Shown here piece after piece: positions 36,013-43,024 of a DNA stretch of 64,000 nucleotides (positions are counted from its first letter, which is position 1; every line of letters begins with the position of its first letter). Source of the stretch: Domibacillus tundrae. GTDB lineage: Bacteria; Bacillota; Bacilli; Bacillales; Domibacillaceae. A program made the position numbers and the translations under genes. Under the pieces are notes generated by a model that ran no database searches, had not been told where the DNA came from, and saw only the letters and a list, made by a program, of their open reading frames with translations. The DNA lies in assembly GCF_000970675.1 (NCBI RefSeq), contig NZ_LAJA01000014.1, positions 1 to 64,000 on the forward strand, read 5' to 3'.

Positions 36013-36217
36013 CCAAGACTCAATCATTTTACAAACCAGCAGCGTTCGCCAGGTAATGTATCCGGGATCGGGCATGTATATGTTCCAGCCGCAAGCTGGA
36101 CGGAAGCCATTATCGATAAAACAGCAGCAGGAAAAAGACGCAGCTTTTAAAAAGCATCTGGATGAAGCGTGGAAGCGAATTGAAGCGGAAGAAAAGACAG
36201 ACGGTAATGCGGCATGA
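36005..36217 (+). CDS. Small phage protein (70 residues)
   Basis: Begins MANQDSIILQTSSVRQVMYP; C-terminal half is a Lys/Glu helix. Overlaps the loader gene by eight bases. Unknown. Confidence 0.55.
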   Translation: MANQDSIILQTSSVRQVMYPGSGMYMFQPQAGRKPLSIKQQQEKDAAFKKHLDEAWKRIEAEEKTDGNAA

Positions 36218-36399
36218 GTAAATGCAGAGGCTGCGGCGCAGAAATTCAATGGATTAAGACCGACTCAGGCAAAGCAATGCCGGCAGATATGCAAAAGCAA
36301 ACAATCATTACGGCTTCTGGCCAAGTCGTAAATGGCTTCACATCGCACTTTGCAACGTGTCCGCAGGCAAATAATTTCAGAAAGGGCAATCAACCATGA
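36214..36399 (+). CDS. Small zinc-knuckle phage protein (61 residues)
   Basis: MSKCRGCGAEIQWIKTDSGK: CxxC at the start plus a later Cys and His (HFATCPQ) suggest a zinc ribbon. ATGA overlap with the previous gene. Common in Bacillus phages; role unknown. Confidence 0.6.
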   Translation: MSKCRGCGAEIQWIKTDSGKAMPADMQKQTIITASGQVVNGFTSHFATCPQANNFRKGNQP

Positions 36400-36581
36400 A
36401 CCGCTCAAACGTTTATCAATTGCTGAAAAATCATTATGAGAACACCGGCAAAGTCTTGAATGCGGTTGAATTACTCGTTGAATTACTCGTCGCTTTCGGA
36501 AAAACAGATCCAGCAGAGGTTATGGCTGGCCGCCGGATGTTCGACACCTATTTATCAACTCAAGGGAGGAAAACAGCGTGA
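36396..36581 (+). CDS. Small phage protein (61 residues)
   Basis: MNRSNVYQLLKNHYENTGKV, helical; overlaps both neighbours by four bases. Unknown. Confidence 0.55.
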   Translation: MNRSNVYQLLKNHYENTGKVLNAVELLVELLVAFGKTDPAEVMAGRRMFDTYLSTQGRKTA

Positions 36582-36799
36582 CACCAATCGCAGGCTATGA
36601 AAAATTATCCGATGCTGAACGCCGGCTGTTTATCAAGGCGCATCAAAAGCACTTGTCATCGTTAAAAAGCAATGAGCGTGACCAGTACGGGCTTGGAAGT
36701 GTTGTGAAGGTTCAATCAAACCCGCAGGAAGCAGCCATTGATGTTCAGTTTGTAAACGGGCAGAAACGGCAGTATACAGCGAAAGGGGCGTGGTATTGA
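36578..36799 (+). CDS. Small phage protein (73 residues)
   Basis: GTG start overlapping the previous stop (GTGA). The second half (GSVVKVQSNPQEAAIDVQFV) looks like a small beta barrel. Unknown. Confidence 0.5.
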   Translation: MTPIAGYEKLSDAERRLFIKAHQKHLSSLKSNERDQYGLGSVVKVQSNPQEAAIDVQFVNGQKRQYTAKGAWY

Positions 36800-36984
36800 T
36801 GGATTATTACACACCACAAACGTATGAAATGGCGCTTGCTTTAAATAAGCACACGGGGCTAGAAAAGCCGTCTTTCAAGGAACGCGAAAAGCTTATGGCT
36901 GGCTATCAGGCGAACAATGCGACGAAGGTCGAAAAAGTTACTGCAGTAATGGTGAAGGAGATTGTGGTTGATGAAACTCTGTGA
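36799..36984 (+). CDS. Small phage protein (61 residues)
   Basis: MDYYTPQTYEMALALNKHTG; ATG overlaps the previous TGA by one base, preferred to a start nine bases earlier. Unknown. Confidence 0.5.
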   Translation: MDYYTPQTYEMALALNKHTGLEKPSFKEREKLMAGYQANNATKVEKVTAVMVKEIVVDETL

Positions 36985-37147
36985 ACGCTGTAACCGCCCT
37001 CTGAAATCGCAAAAGAGCATGGATGCCGGTATGGGTCCAGTTTGCAAGAAAAAGCAGGCTGAGGAAGAAGCACAGGCTGAATTTGAACGGAATCAATTGA
37101 CGATCGATGAGGTGTTGAACGATGGGAAGATCGAAAACGCCTCGTAA
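36971..37147 (+). CDS. DUF6011-like zinc-finger phage protein
   Basis: A 58-residue protein with MKLCERCNRPLKSQKSMDAG then MGPVCKKK, the C-x2-C...GxGPxC pattern of DUF6011. Overlaps both neighbours. Role unknown. Confidence 0.6.
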   Translation: MKLCERCNRPLKSQKSMDAGMGPVCKKKQAEEEAQAEFERNQLTIDEVLNDGKIENAS

Positions 37148-37577
37148 CTGGAACGCAAAGAAAACATTCGCATACGGGATTCAATTTGATAGCCGATCCG
37201 AGGCGGATTATTACATGAAGCTTCTCGCAGATCCAGCAGTCGGAAAAGTCGACGTGCAGCCGGTATTTGAGATTATTCCAGCGTATTCTGTAATATGCCG
37301 TCGCTGTGAGGGCTCAGGCCGCCAAATCAGCACGAAAACAAAACGCGAGATTAATTGTTCTCTCTGTTCCGGAAAAGGCTCAAAAACGAAGGCAGGGGCG
37401 AAATACACGGCAGATTTCAAAGTTTACTGGAAGAATGGCCGGACAGAGATTGTTGATGTGAAAGGCGGACCAGCTTCCAGAGACTTTTCACTCCGGCGTA
37501 AGTTGCTTGAGCAGGCGATCGGGCAGGAAGTAACCATAATGGAATACACGAAAGCAGGATGGAGGAGAAAACGATAA
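37122..37577 (+). CDS. DUF1064-type phage nuclease-like protein with zinc insert
   Basis: A 151-residue protein of the DUF1064 group: YGIQFDSRSEADYYMKLL at the front, then YTADFKVY and EIVDVKGG, giving a PD-(D/E)XK-like acid and Lys set. Inserted between them are CRRCEGSG (59-66) and CSLCSGKG (79-86), two DnaJ-style CxxCxGxG zinc motifs, which I do not expect in this family. Possibly a structure-specific endonuclease in recombination; overlaps the previous gene by 26 bp. Confidence 0.65.
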   Translation: MGRSKTPRNWNAKKTFAYGIQFDSRSEADYYMKLLADPAVGKVDVQPVFEIIPAYSVICRRCEGSGRQISTKTKREINCSLCSGKGSKTKAGAKYTADFKVYWKNGRTEIVDVKGGPASRDFSLRRKLLEQAIGQEVTIMEYTKAGWRRKR

Positions 37578-37684
37578 TGTCTCAATACGAATATCACATA
37601 GCGCAGGCAGCCAAGCACGAAAAAGCCGGCAACCTAGTCCGGGCAGAAATGCACTTGGACATGGCGGATCAGTGCAAGCGGTGA
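37577..37684 (+). CDS. Small peptide (35 residues)
   Basis: MSQYEYHIAQAAKHEKAGNL and onward; a helical peptide whose ATG overlaps the previous TAA by one base, with GGAGGAG upstream. Unknown. Confidence 0.5.
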   Translation: MSQYEYHIAQAAKHEKAGNLVRAEMHLDMADQCKR

Positions 37685-37731
37685 TCAGCAGTTGACGCAA
37701 ACTATGTAGCAGAGGGAGGAGATTAACAGAG

Positions 37732-38067
37732 TCATTTATGAATAGAAACCCTAGTGCCAATCGGAACGCTAGAGGATAATTCTAGAACATCATGATTAAA
37801 CATTCTAATACATCCATGTGAGACATTCTTACCAATTGAAGCTGGGTTATTTGTTCCGTGTATGCCGTAATGAGGTTTTGACAATCCCATCCAAAGCACT
37901 CCAAATGGTCCGCCGGGATGAAGTTGTTTATTGATAATCGTGTATGTCCCAGAAGGTGTTGGTGACAATATTTTCCCAACTGCAATTGGATAAGCTTTTA
38001 TAAGTTTGTTTCCATCAAAAAGTTTTAATTGATGTTGTGATGTTGATACGTCAATCCATCTTGCCAT
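37732..38067 (-). CDS. L,D-transpeptidase (YkuD domain)
   Basis: A 111-residue, single-domain YkuD enzyme without signal peptide. The active-site signature is complete: His70, then SHGCIRM with His84, Cys86 and Arg88. Such enzymes cross-link peptidoglycan between diaminopimelates. It is opposite to all surrounding phage genes and precedes no lysis gene but follows a holin-like gene. Start ATG after GGAG; a frame 15 bp longer is possible. Confidence 0.85.
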   Translation of the reverse strand: MARWIDVSTSQHQLKLFDGNKLIKAYPIAVGKILSPTPSGTYTIINKQLHPGGPFGVLWMGLSKPHYGIHGTNNPASIGKNVSHGCIRMFNHDVLELSSSVPIGTRVSIHK

Positions 38068-38190
38068 GAAGATCAACTCCATTTTTTGATTATTGTATGA
38101 AGTAACTCAGGCATTTGTTAATTAATAGAAATTGATTGAACAGTTAATGAGAAAAGAAAGCAAAATTGCTTAATGAACAGTACATTGAAG

Positions 38191-38475
38191 TTATTCACGG
38201 CGAACTTTCTTTAAATACGATACAATGCTTGTTTTTAATGAGGCGTAAGAACCGATTGCAGCATATCCGTAAAACCAGCCCATGAAAATACCGGCAACTA
38301 GATGCCCTCGGTGGCTGATGAAAACAGAAATAAGTAAACCTATGATCAATGCAATGAAGGGAACCAAGGGTTTCGAAGGCTTAAAAAATATTTTGATTAA
38401 CTGCGTCAGGATAAGAACGACAGGGACCGCAATGACAACATCCCAGAAATTTGTATGTATTGTGGGGAAATCCAT
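38191..38475 (-). CDS. Holin-like small membrane protein
   Basis: A 94-residue protein with three hydrophobic segments (about 11-30, 38-55, 60-80) and a basic tail ending YLKKVRRE, the layout of many phage holins. Start after AAAGGA. Upstream of the L,D-transpeptidase on the same strand, so the two may act together on the envelope. True lysis genes would be expected after the tail genes, outside the window. Confidence 0.5.
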   Translation of the reverse strand: MDFPTIHTNFWDVVIAVPVVLILTQLIKIFFKPSKPLVPFIALIIGLLISVFISHRGHLVAGIFMGWFYGYAAIGSYASLKTSIVSYLKKVRRE

Positions 38476-38622
38476 TGAGATATCATCCTTTTTTAATGAT
38501 ATCATGTTGAAATTTCGAAATTTTATTCAACAGTACGTCCAATATGTAGAGGAAGAAAGAAAGGGCTAACCGTGCTTTCCTTCCTCCTATTCTCATCATA
38601 TTCTGCTGACAGCCTTATGACA

Positions 38623-38649
38623 CAAAAAAGCTGGGTTGAGAACCCAGCT
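38623..38649 (-). terminator. Minus-strand terminator
   Basis: Perfect 9-bp stem AGCTGGGTT / AACCCAGCT with a 3-nt loop, followed on the minus strand by seven T. No annotated minus gene lies to its right; a minus-strand promoter-like TATAAA is near 38709. Confidence 0.7.
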
Positions 38650-38766
38650 AAGAAATCGAGACTATTTTGGAATTTGAATTTCCATTAGTAATATGAACCA
38701 TTGAAACTGATTTTATACAAGAAAATCAGTCTTACGTCCATATCACGTCATAAAGGAGCGTTGAAG

Positions 38767-39030
38767 ATGCTTGAGCACGGGGATAAACTGCTGTTTCCGA
38801 ATAGAAAAACCTATTCTTTGTTTTGTATCGGATATTGCTGTCCGGGCGGTATTAAACCGCCTGATGAATGGTTCATATCGAATACTGGCGGTGGCACAGT
38901 ATTTAAAGGTTATTACCACGAGCTTCTGGATTTTTTACCAGAGGGCTGTGTGGTCGTAGCAAACAAATGGCATGAAAAAAAGAAGCAACCAGTCATTAAA
39001 GTGGATTGTCAGATAAGTATTTTTGAGTAA
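38767..39030 (+). CDS. Small phage protein (87 residues)
   Basis: MLEHGDKLLFPNRKTYSLFC with three cysteines; starts after AAAGGAG (the longer frame to 38701 is unsupported). Unknown. Confidence 0.5.
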   Translation: MLEHGDKLLFPNRKTYSLFCIGYCCPGGIKPPDEWFISNTGGGTVFKGYYHELLDFLPEGCVVVANKWHEKKKQPVIKVDCQISIFE

Positions 39031-39063
39031 ATTGCGTTCTTTTAGTTAAGAAAGGAGGTAAGC

Positions 39064-39579
39064 ATGATGCTGCAAGGAATATGCTCCGATCCGGAAATAC
39101 TTCCAACCGGTGAAACATTCTTTCTTTTTCCGGCCGGCACCGATTATGTGTATGCATCTAGATTCCCACGGAAAGGTGCGCACACGGGCTGTTTTGAAAA
39201 GAAGCACTTTCACAAGATCAAGGAAGTAAATGAAACGCCAGAATGGCAGCCAGAGCCGCCAAAACGAACGGTTGAAATCGAAAGAAATAAAATCTATTCT
39301 GCAAAGCTCATTTCGTGCGGGGAGCATTCAAAAAAGTTGATCGACAAAACGTACTTTGTCATTGCTCGTGGGGCAGGTCTACATGTAGACATGTACCCGT
39401 CAGCAGAATTAAAAGGGATGTTAGCCTGTTATCCGGTTCACTGGTTTGGGAATTTTGATTTGGTAGATCAGGAGACAGAAATCGAAAGTGTAGAAATCGT
39501 ACCAGATTCAGTCATGGAAGAAGACATTTTTGATCAGCCAATAGAACCGGAGTTTTTCGAACAAATGAAACTATTCTAA
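39064..39579 (+). CDS. Phage protein of unknown function (171 residues)
   Basis: Starts MMLQGICSDPEILPTGETFF after AAAGGAGG. Two beta-rich halves joined by a Pro/Glu linker, acidic C-terminus. No family recognised. Confidence 0.55.
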   Translation: MMLQGICSDPEILPTGETFFLFPAGTDYVYASRFPRKGAHTGCFEKKHFHKIKEVNETPEWQPEPPKRTVEIERNKIYSAKLISCGEHSKKLIDKTYFVIARGAGLHVDMYPSAELKGMLACYPVHWFGNFDLVDQETEIESVEIVPDSVMEEDIFDQPIEPEFFEQMKLF

Positions 39580-39656
39580 TAAATTGGGCGATGTATAAAT
39601 CTAGAAAAAAAAGGAAATGATGAAAATGAAAATATAGCAGATTGGGAGTGAAGCAC

Positions 39657-39887
39657 TTGATAAACATTGGAGAATGGAAAACAGTGAAAATTGGCGATAT
39701 GACAGCCATCGGTTATGTGAGCAATATCGTGCAAAGCGGATTTTACGGATACAGGATTGAATTAACAAAAGTGATTTGGAGTGCGAAAGGTAATTACTTG
39801 TTAAAAAAACCATCGCCCGGCATCTTCACAGAAGAGCAACTGGAACCGGTCGGCGACTTTTGGGACAAGCACGAGGATAAGGGATAA
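39657..39887 (+). CDS. Small phage protein (76 residues)
   Basis: TTG start eight bases after GGGAG. Beta-rich (ITKVIW-type strands) and acidic at the end. Unknown. Confidence 0.5.
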   Translation: MINIGEWKTVKIGDMTAIGYVSNIVQSGFYGYRIELTKVIWSAKGNYLLKKPSPGIFTEEQLEPVGDFWDKHEDKG

Positions 39888-39891
39888 GTCG

Positions 39892-39984
39892 ATGCTGATT
39901 GATCTGGCCCTTTTAACGGAGGACAAGCAGTGGTTTGATGAATTGACGGGAGGAAAACAAAAATGGCATATCGTGGAGCAGTAA
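39892..39984 (+). CDS. Small peptide (30 residues)
   Basis: MLIDLALLTEDKQWFDELTG and onward, overlapping the next gene by 22 bp. Weak ribosome site; tentative. Confidence 0.3.
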   Translation: MLIDLALLTEDKQWFDELTGGKQKWHIVEQ

Positions 39985-40046
39985 TTGAGCAGCAGTGGAC
40001 GCCGGAACGATTGGAAATGGCGAAGAAGCGTTGGAGAGAACAATAA
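39963..40046 (+). CDS. Small peptide (27 residues)
   Basis: MAYRGAVIEQQWTPERLEMA and on to a stop; excellent site GGGAGG. Basic helical peptide of unknown role. Confidence 0.4.
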   Translation: MAYRGAVIEQQWTPERLEMAKKRWREQ

Positions 40047-40110
40047 AAAACAGCCAGGCAAGTACCTGACTGCAGAAATGGTTTTGCGTTGTACAAGTTG
40101 GGTTTTGCAA
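40045..40110 (-). ncRNA. Putative short minus-strand transcript C
   Basis: Minus-strand CTGACA, 18 bp, TACAAC could be a promoter; the stem CAGTCAGG / CCTGGCTG and a six-T run follow. The stem pairs better as minus RNA (G-U instead of A-C). Confidence 0.3.
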
Positions 40111-40149
40111 ATGTCAGTACCAGTATGAACCACTCTAGAAAAATTTATA

Positions 40150-40210
40150 CAAAAAAGCCGAGAAAAAGTCCCCGGCTCTTTAAAATATTGCTCGCAACTT
40201 TATTTTAACA
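40150..40210 (-). ncRNA. Putative short minus-strand transcript D
   Basis: Extended -10 TGTTAAAAT on the minus strand (40202-40210) and, 25-45 bp on, a stem AGCCG / CGGCT with a six-T tail. Its size would be about 45 nt. Confidence 0.3.
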
Positions 40211-40226
40211 GACTGGGGGCGTCCTT

Positions 40227-40415
40227 GTGAAAGAAACATCTGAAATTAAAATGACGCAGGAAATTGATCTGATGGAAAATGCTACGTATTACGTGAAAGA
40301 TGGCGTCCTTGAAAAAGTGGATTCCCCACCATATGGACACGGTTCTCAAACAATCGTATGGCAGCACGGCAAGCCCGTGGGGTTTGATATGCATTATACA
40401 AAACGGAGTAGATGA
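40227..40415 (+). CDS. DUF3954 phage protein
   Basis: A 62-residue protein with IDLMENATYYVKDGVLEKVD, then GHGSQTIVWQHGKPVGFDM, the recognisable pattern of DUF3954. GTG start, GGGGG upstream. Function unknown. Confidence 0.65.
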   Translation: MKETSEIKMTQEIDLMENATYYVKDGVLEKVDSPPYGHGSQTIVWQHGKPVGFDMHYTKRSR

Positions 40416-40494
40416 CCCTAAATTTGTGTGAGTTGACCGAGTAAGTTAAAAACAGGGGGTATATTTTAAGCGTTATTTTTAACTTATTTAAGAA

Positions 40495-40533
40495 GGGCCG
40501 ACATTCACCCCATGAATGGAGGAATGTCGGCCC
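40495..40533. repeat. Perfect 12-bp inverted repeat
   Basis: GGGCCGACATTC and GAATGTCGGCCC around a 15-nt loop. No T run follows, so it is more likely a processing site, protein target or RNA structure than a terminator. Confidence 0.55.
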
Positions 40534-40664
40534 CGTATCAGTCATCGCCCTCATATTTCCATGACGATACAATGACTAAAAATTTTTAGTTTTTTAATGA
40601 CTTACAAAGCACCTTGCAGAGTTGAGTTAAAGCAGAGTCCGAATCTTTTCAACGATTCAGAAGC

Positions 40665-40727
40665 TTAACCAGCTTTTTTAAAATCCAGCTCGGAAAAATA
40701 ATGATTAATATTAAATTTTCCAAACAT
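40665..40727 (-). CDS. Possible 20-residue peptide
   Basis: MFGKFNINHYFSELDFKKAG, preceded by a perfect AGGAGG five bases away and, further up, a minus-strand extended -10 TGCTAAAAT near 40777. Too short to be sure, but the signals are better than chance would suggest. Confidence 0.35.
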   Translation of the reverse strand: MFGKFNINHYFSELDFKKAG

Positions 40728-40907
40728 ATCATCCTCCTGACTGGGGATGACGTCATAGGGGCTGAAATACAAAATCATTTTAGCACACATTGTAATTAAA
40801 AGAGAATAAATAAACCGCCTTAACGGAAAAACCGAGGGCACTGAATAGACGCACACGCGGCGTTTATTTGGTGCTCTTTTTTATTTTTTATCAAGGGAGA
40901 GAATGAA

Positions 40908-41291
40908 ATGGTTGCAAATCAACTCACGCTTTTTACAGACATAGATGAAAAAGAAGTCCAAAACTTAATAATCATGGAGCTGCGTGATTATCGTGCTTTG
41001 AAGGTGCAAATTGAAAACAAGAAGGAACGAGAAGCAGCAGGCATTGTAGACCTTTTCCCTTCAGTAAGACAACAGGATCAGTTGAGCGAATTAAAAGTAA
41101 AGCAGATTGATCGTGCACTGGATCGAAGCCTGGATTTCATTGAACGCCAAATCATCGAAAAGAAGTACTTCACTTCAGAGGAAACTAAAGACATTAACAT
41201 TTACATGGAACTAGGCCTTAAGAAAGGAAAGTACTATGACAAAAAAAGATCAGCTGTTTACCGCCTTGCTACGGCTCTTGGCATCATTTAA
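40908..41291 (+). CDS. ArpU-family late transcription regulator
   Basis: A 127-residue ArpU-like protein, named for the muramidase-export regulator of Enterococcus; members sit just before the packaging genes and are thought to switch on late transcription. Recognised by the sigma-like helices at the C-terminus (YYDKKRSAVYRLATALGI) and by position. GGGAGAG lies upstream. Confidence 0.75.
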   Translation: MVANQLTLFTDIDEKEVQNLIIMELRDYRALKVQIENKKEREAAGIVDLFPSVRQQDQLSELKVKQIDRALDRSLDFIERQIIEKKYFTSEETKDINIYMELGLKKGKYYDKKRSAVYRLATALGII

Positions 41292-41340
41292 TTTTCCGGG
41301 CAAAAACCGGACAAAAAGCGAACAAAAACCGGACAAAACG

Positions 41341-41375
41341 GGTACCATTTTGGGCACCTTTTTATTTTCCCAATC
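41341..41375 (+). terminator. Weak terminator after ArpU gene
   Basis: GGTACC / GGCACC imperfect stem followed by TTTTTATTTT. Before it, AAAAACCGGACAAAA is directly repeated (41302, 41325). Confidence 0.45.
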
Positions 41376-41389
41376 AAGGTAACATTTTC

Positions 41390-41640
41390 TTATCGGGTAA
41401 CGCACACTGTGCCAGCCGATGGGAGAAGCGCCTTTCCCTTATCAAGACGTACTCGGGTGTATCGAATGACTATGAAGGTTGCCGGCTGAAATTACGGGGG
41501 AACAACTGGAGTCTAGCTGTATTGCGTACGATAGCCACGGGGATGCAAAGTGTGAAAGTCCTTTGCAAACAACCGATTGTCGACGTAGACAGCGACCGTT
41601 ACTGCAATCCTGGCCAACCTCCCGGGTGATTGTGGATGAA
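41390..41640 (+). ncRNA. Candidate structured non-coding RNA
   Basis: About 250 bp with no ORF and higher GC than the flanks. Helices I can draw: ATCGG/CCGAT (41392, 41416) with inner GCAC/GTGC; GGGAGA/TTTCCC (41421, 41433); a long-range AGGTTG/CAACCT (41477, 41615) enclosing ATTGC/GCAAT (41521, 41604) and the hairpin TGCAAAG/CTTTGCA (41544, 41561). AATTAC..GGGA (41490) can also pair with TCCC..GTGATT (41620), crossing the long helix. Orientation is assumed to follow the genes. Not a class I can name. Confidence 0.5.
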
Positions 41641-41710
41641 CGGGATATTTTTATTTAAAAATCTAAAAAGCAAATAGCGCAAGGCGGTGCTTTCATAAGG
41701 AGATAGAATC

Positions 41711-41911
41711 ATGACAAAAATTGCAGCTCTTCTGTCAACTGATGTGAAAAAGAAATTAGCTGCTATTGGCCAGAAAAAAGAAGTACCAAAAGCGGCTCCC
41801 CCTAAACGTAAGAAACGCTACTCAACAAGAGAAATTGAAGAATTAATGGGCAAGAACATGACTACCTCAAAGCGGGTAAGCGGACGGATTAGAAGCATTA
41901 ACAGGAAATAA
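41711..41911 (+). CDS. Small basic phage protein (66 residues)
   Basis: MTKIAALLSTDVKKKLAAIG; many Lys and Arg, no Cys. AAGGAGA upstream. Probably nucleic-acid binding; unknown. Confidence 0.5.
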   Translation: MTKIAALLSTDVKKKLAAIGQKKEVPKAAPPKRKKRYSTREIEELMGKNMTTSKRVSGRIRSINRK

Positions 41912-41914
41912 AGA

Positions 41915-41939
41915 AGGAAATTATCACCTTTTGTCGAAA
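41915..41939 (+). repeat. Left-end repeat of accessory module 1
   Basis: A 25-nt element (AGGAAATTATC, then CCTTTTGTCGAAA) that recurs at 42968 with one mismatch. It contains TGTCGAA and resembles a stationary-phase promoter (AGGAAAT ... GAAAT). Confidence 0.75.
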
Positions 41940-41972
41940 TACTTTACTTAGATGTGGAGAGGAGAGACAAAA

Positions 41973-42482
41973 GTGACAAGAACTGAAACGTTTATTAAGG
42001 CATTGGAAGAATGGAATGAAGCATTGCCTTCTAAGAGTATAGATCTTATTGAATTAGTAGCGTTTTTAGGCATGGAGATTGGCATCTCAGAAATTCTTGA
42101 GGACCCTTCTTTAGAGCTACTTGAAAAGAGAATTACTGACTTGGTAGTTAATCAACACATAGAAGAAGGTTTTTTGATCACTTCTCTGGTTAATCGTGTT
42201 ACAAAGATATTAGAGGATCGCCTTTTTGGTTTAGGAAACGCAATTAGAATTAATGAAGGTCTTTTGAAGATTGGTGAAGAAAAAGGGAAAGATCATCTGG
42301 TTGAAACAGCCAAAAAATCTCTTTCCCGGATCAAAACTTTTGAATACATCCTTCAATCAGAAGATCAAATAGATACTTGGCGTCAGATTGTTGCAAAAGA
42401 GTTTACAATTGCAAAGGAACAACAATGGAAAAGAGAAGAGGACGATAAACACTTTAAAAAAATTAAAGACCTGAATTTTTAA
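41973..42482 (+). CDS. Unknown accessory protein of module 1
   Basis: A 169-residue soluble, almost wholly helical, acidic protein; GTG start after GAGAGGAGAG. No family recognised. It has its own upstream element and terminator, so it forms an independent unit (moron-like) in the late-operon entry region. Confidence 0.6.
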   Translation: MTRTETFIKALEEWNEALPSKSIDLIELVAFLGMEIGISEILEDPSLELLEKRITDLVVNQHIEEGFLITSLVNRVTKILEDRLFGLGNAIRINEGLLKIGEEKGKDHLVETAKKSLSRIKTFEYILQSEDQIDTWRQIVAKEFTIAKEQQWKREEDDKHFKKIKDLNF

Positions 42483-42494
42483 TATGAAAGGCTA

Positions 42495-42525
42495 AGCACT
42501 TTATTTTTTAATAAGGTGCTTTTTT
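42495..42525 (+). terminator. Terminator of module 1
   Basis: Stem AGCACTTTAT / ATAAGGTGCT with six-nt loop, then TTTTTC. Its right arm and tail are part of a 21-nt sequence shared with the terminator at 43663. Confidence 0.8.
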
Positions 42526-42558
42526 CTTTGCTCAAAATTCATTAAAAGGAGAGGTTTT

Positions 42559-42723
42559 ATGAAAACATTAGAAAAGTACATCAAAGAAAATCAAGAAAGG
42601 CATATTCATCATCATGTTTTATCTGTAAATGGGGATGGCAGCATCTACATTCATCCGCAAGGCGTAGATGGGGATACAATTGATTTTGAAGTGAAGGGCA
42701 ATGAATTAATCCCTAAACGATAA
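42559..42723 (+). CDS. Small phage protein (54 residues)
   Basis: MKTLEKYIKENQERHIHHHV; His-rich centre, ends ELIPKR. Site AAAGGAGAGG upstream. Unknown. Confidence 0.55.
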   Translation: MKTLEKYIKENQERHIHHHVLSVNGDGSIYIHPQGVDGDTIDFEVKGNELIPKR

Positions 42724-42744
42724 AAACCCTGCCAGCTGACAAGG

Positions 42745-42915
42745 TTAAATAATCTTTTTCATGCCGCAGTTTCGGCACTCACGTAAGAAAATAGCATTTT
42801 TAATGGAGCTCTTAAATTGAGCGTTATCACAATTATCGCAACGGCCGCTTTTGATGTCTGGATATTCTTTAATATTATATGTGATGCTTAAATCATATTC
42901 CTGTTTCGTTTCCAT
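42745..42915 (-). CDS. Small zinc-ribbon protein (56 residues)
   Basis: Two CxxC pairs, RCDNCDN and ECRNCGM, make a complete zinc ribbon. Starts after GAGGTGA on the minus strand and ends in a stem followed by five T (42724-42746). Opposite to all neighbours; resembles Com-type small phage regulators in layout. Confidence 0.6.
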   Translation of the reverse strand: METKQEYDLSITYNIKEYPDIKSGRCDNCDNAQFKSSIKNAIFLRECRNCGMKKII

Positions 42916-42967
42916 GATGTTCACCTCGCCTGGATAATCATATCATCGAATTGGTGACGTATGGAGC

Positions 42968-42992
42968 AGGAAATTATCTCCTTTTGTCGAAA
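42968..42992 (+). repeat. Left-end repeat of accessory module 2
   Basis: Second copy of the 25-nt element at 41915, with T for A at the twelfth base. It lies 33 bp before the AbiGi-like start. Confidence 0.75.
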
Positions 42993-43024
42993 AATAAAGT
43001 TTAAAGAGAAAAGGAGGGTCTAAT

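Noticed and set aside
40665-40856. 63-residue reading of the minus-strand ORF
   Set aside because: Only the last 20 codons follow a ribosome site; the upstream part covers the presumed promoter.
41390-41640. Group I intron
   Set aside because: P- and Q-like words occur but R and S elements are not in the required order, and neither neighbour looks like a split exon.
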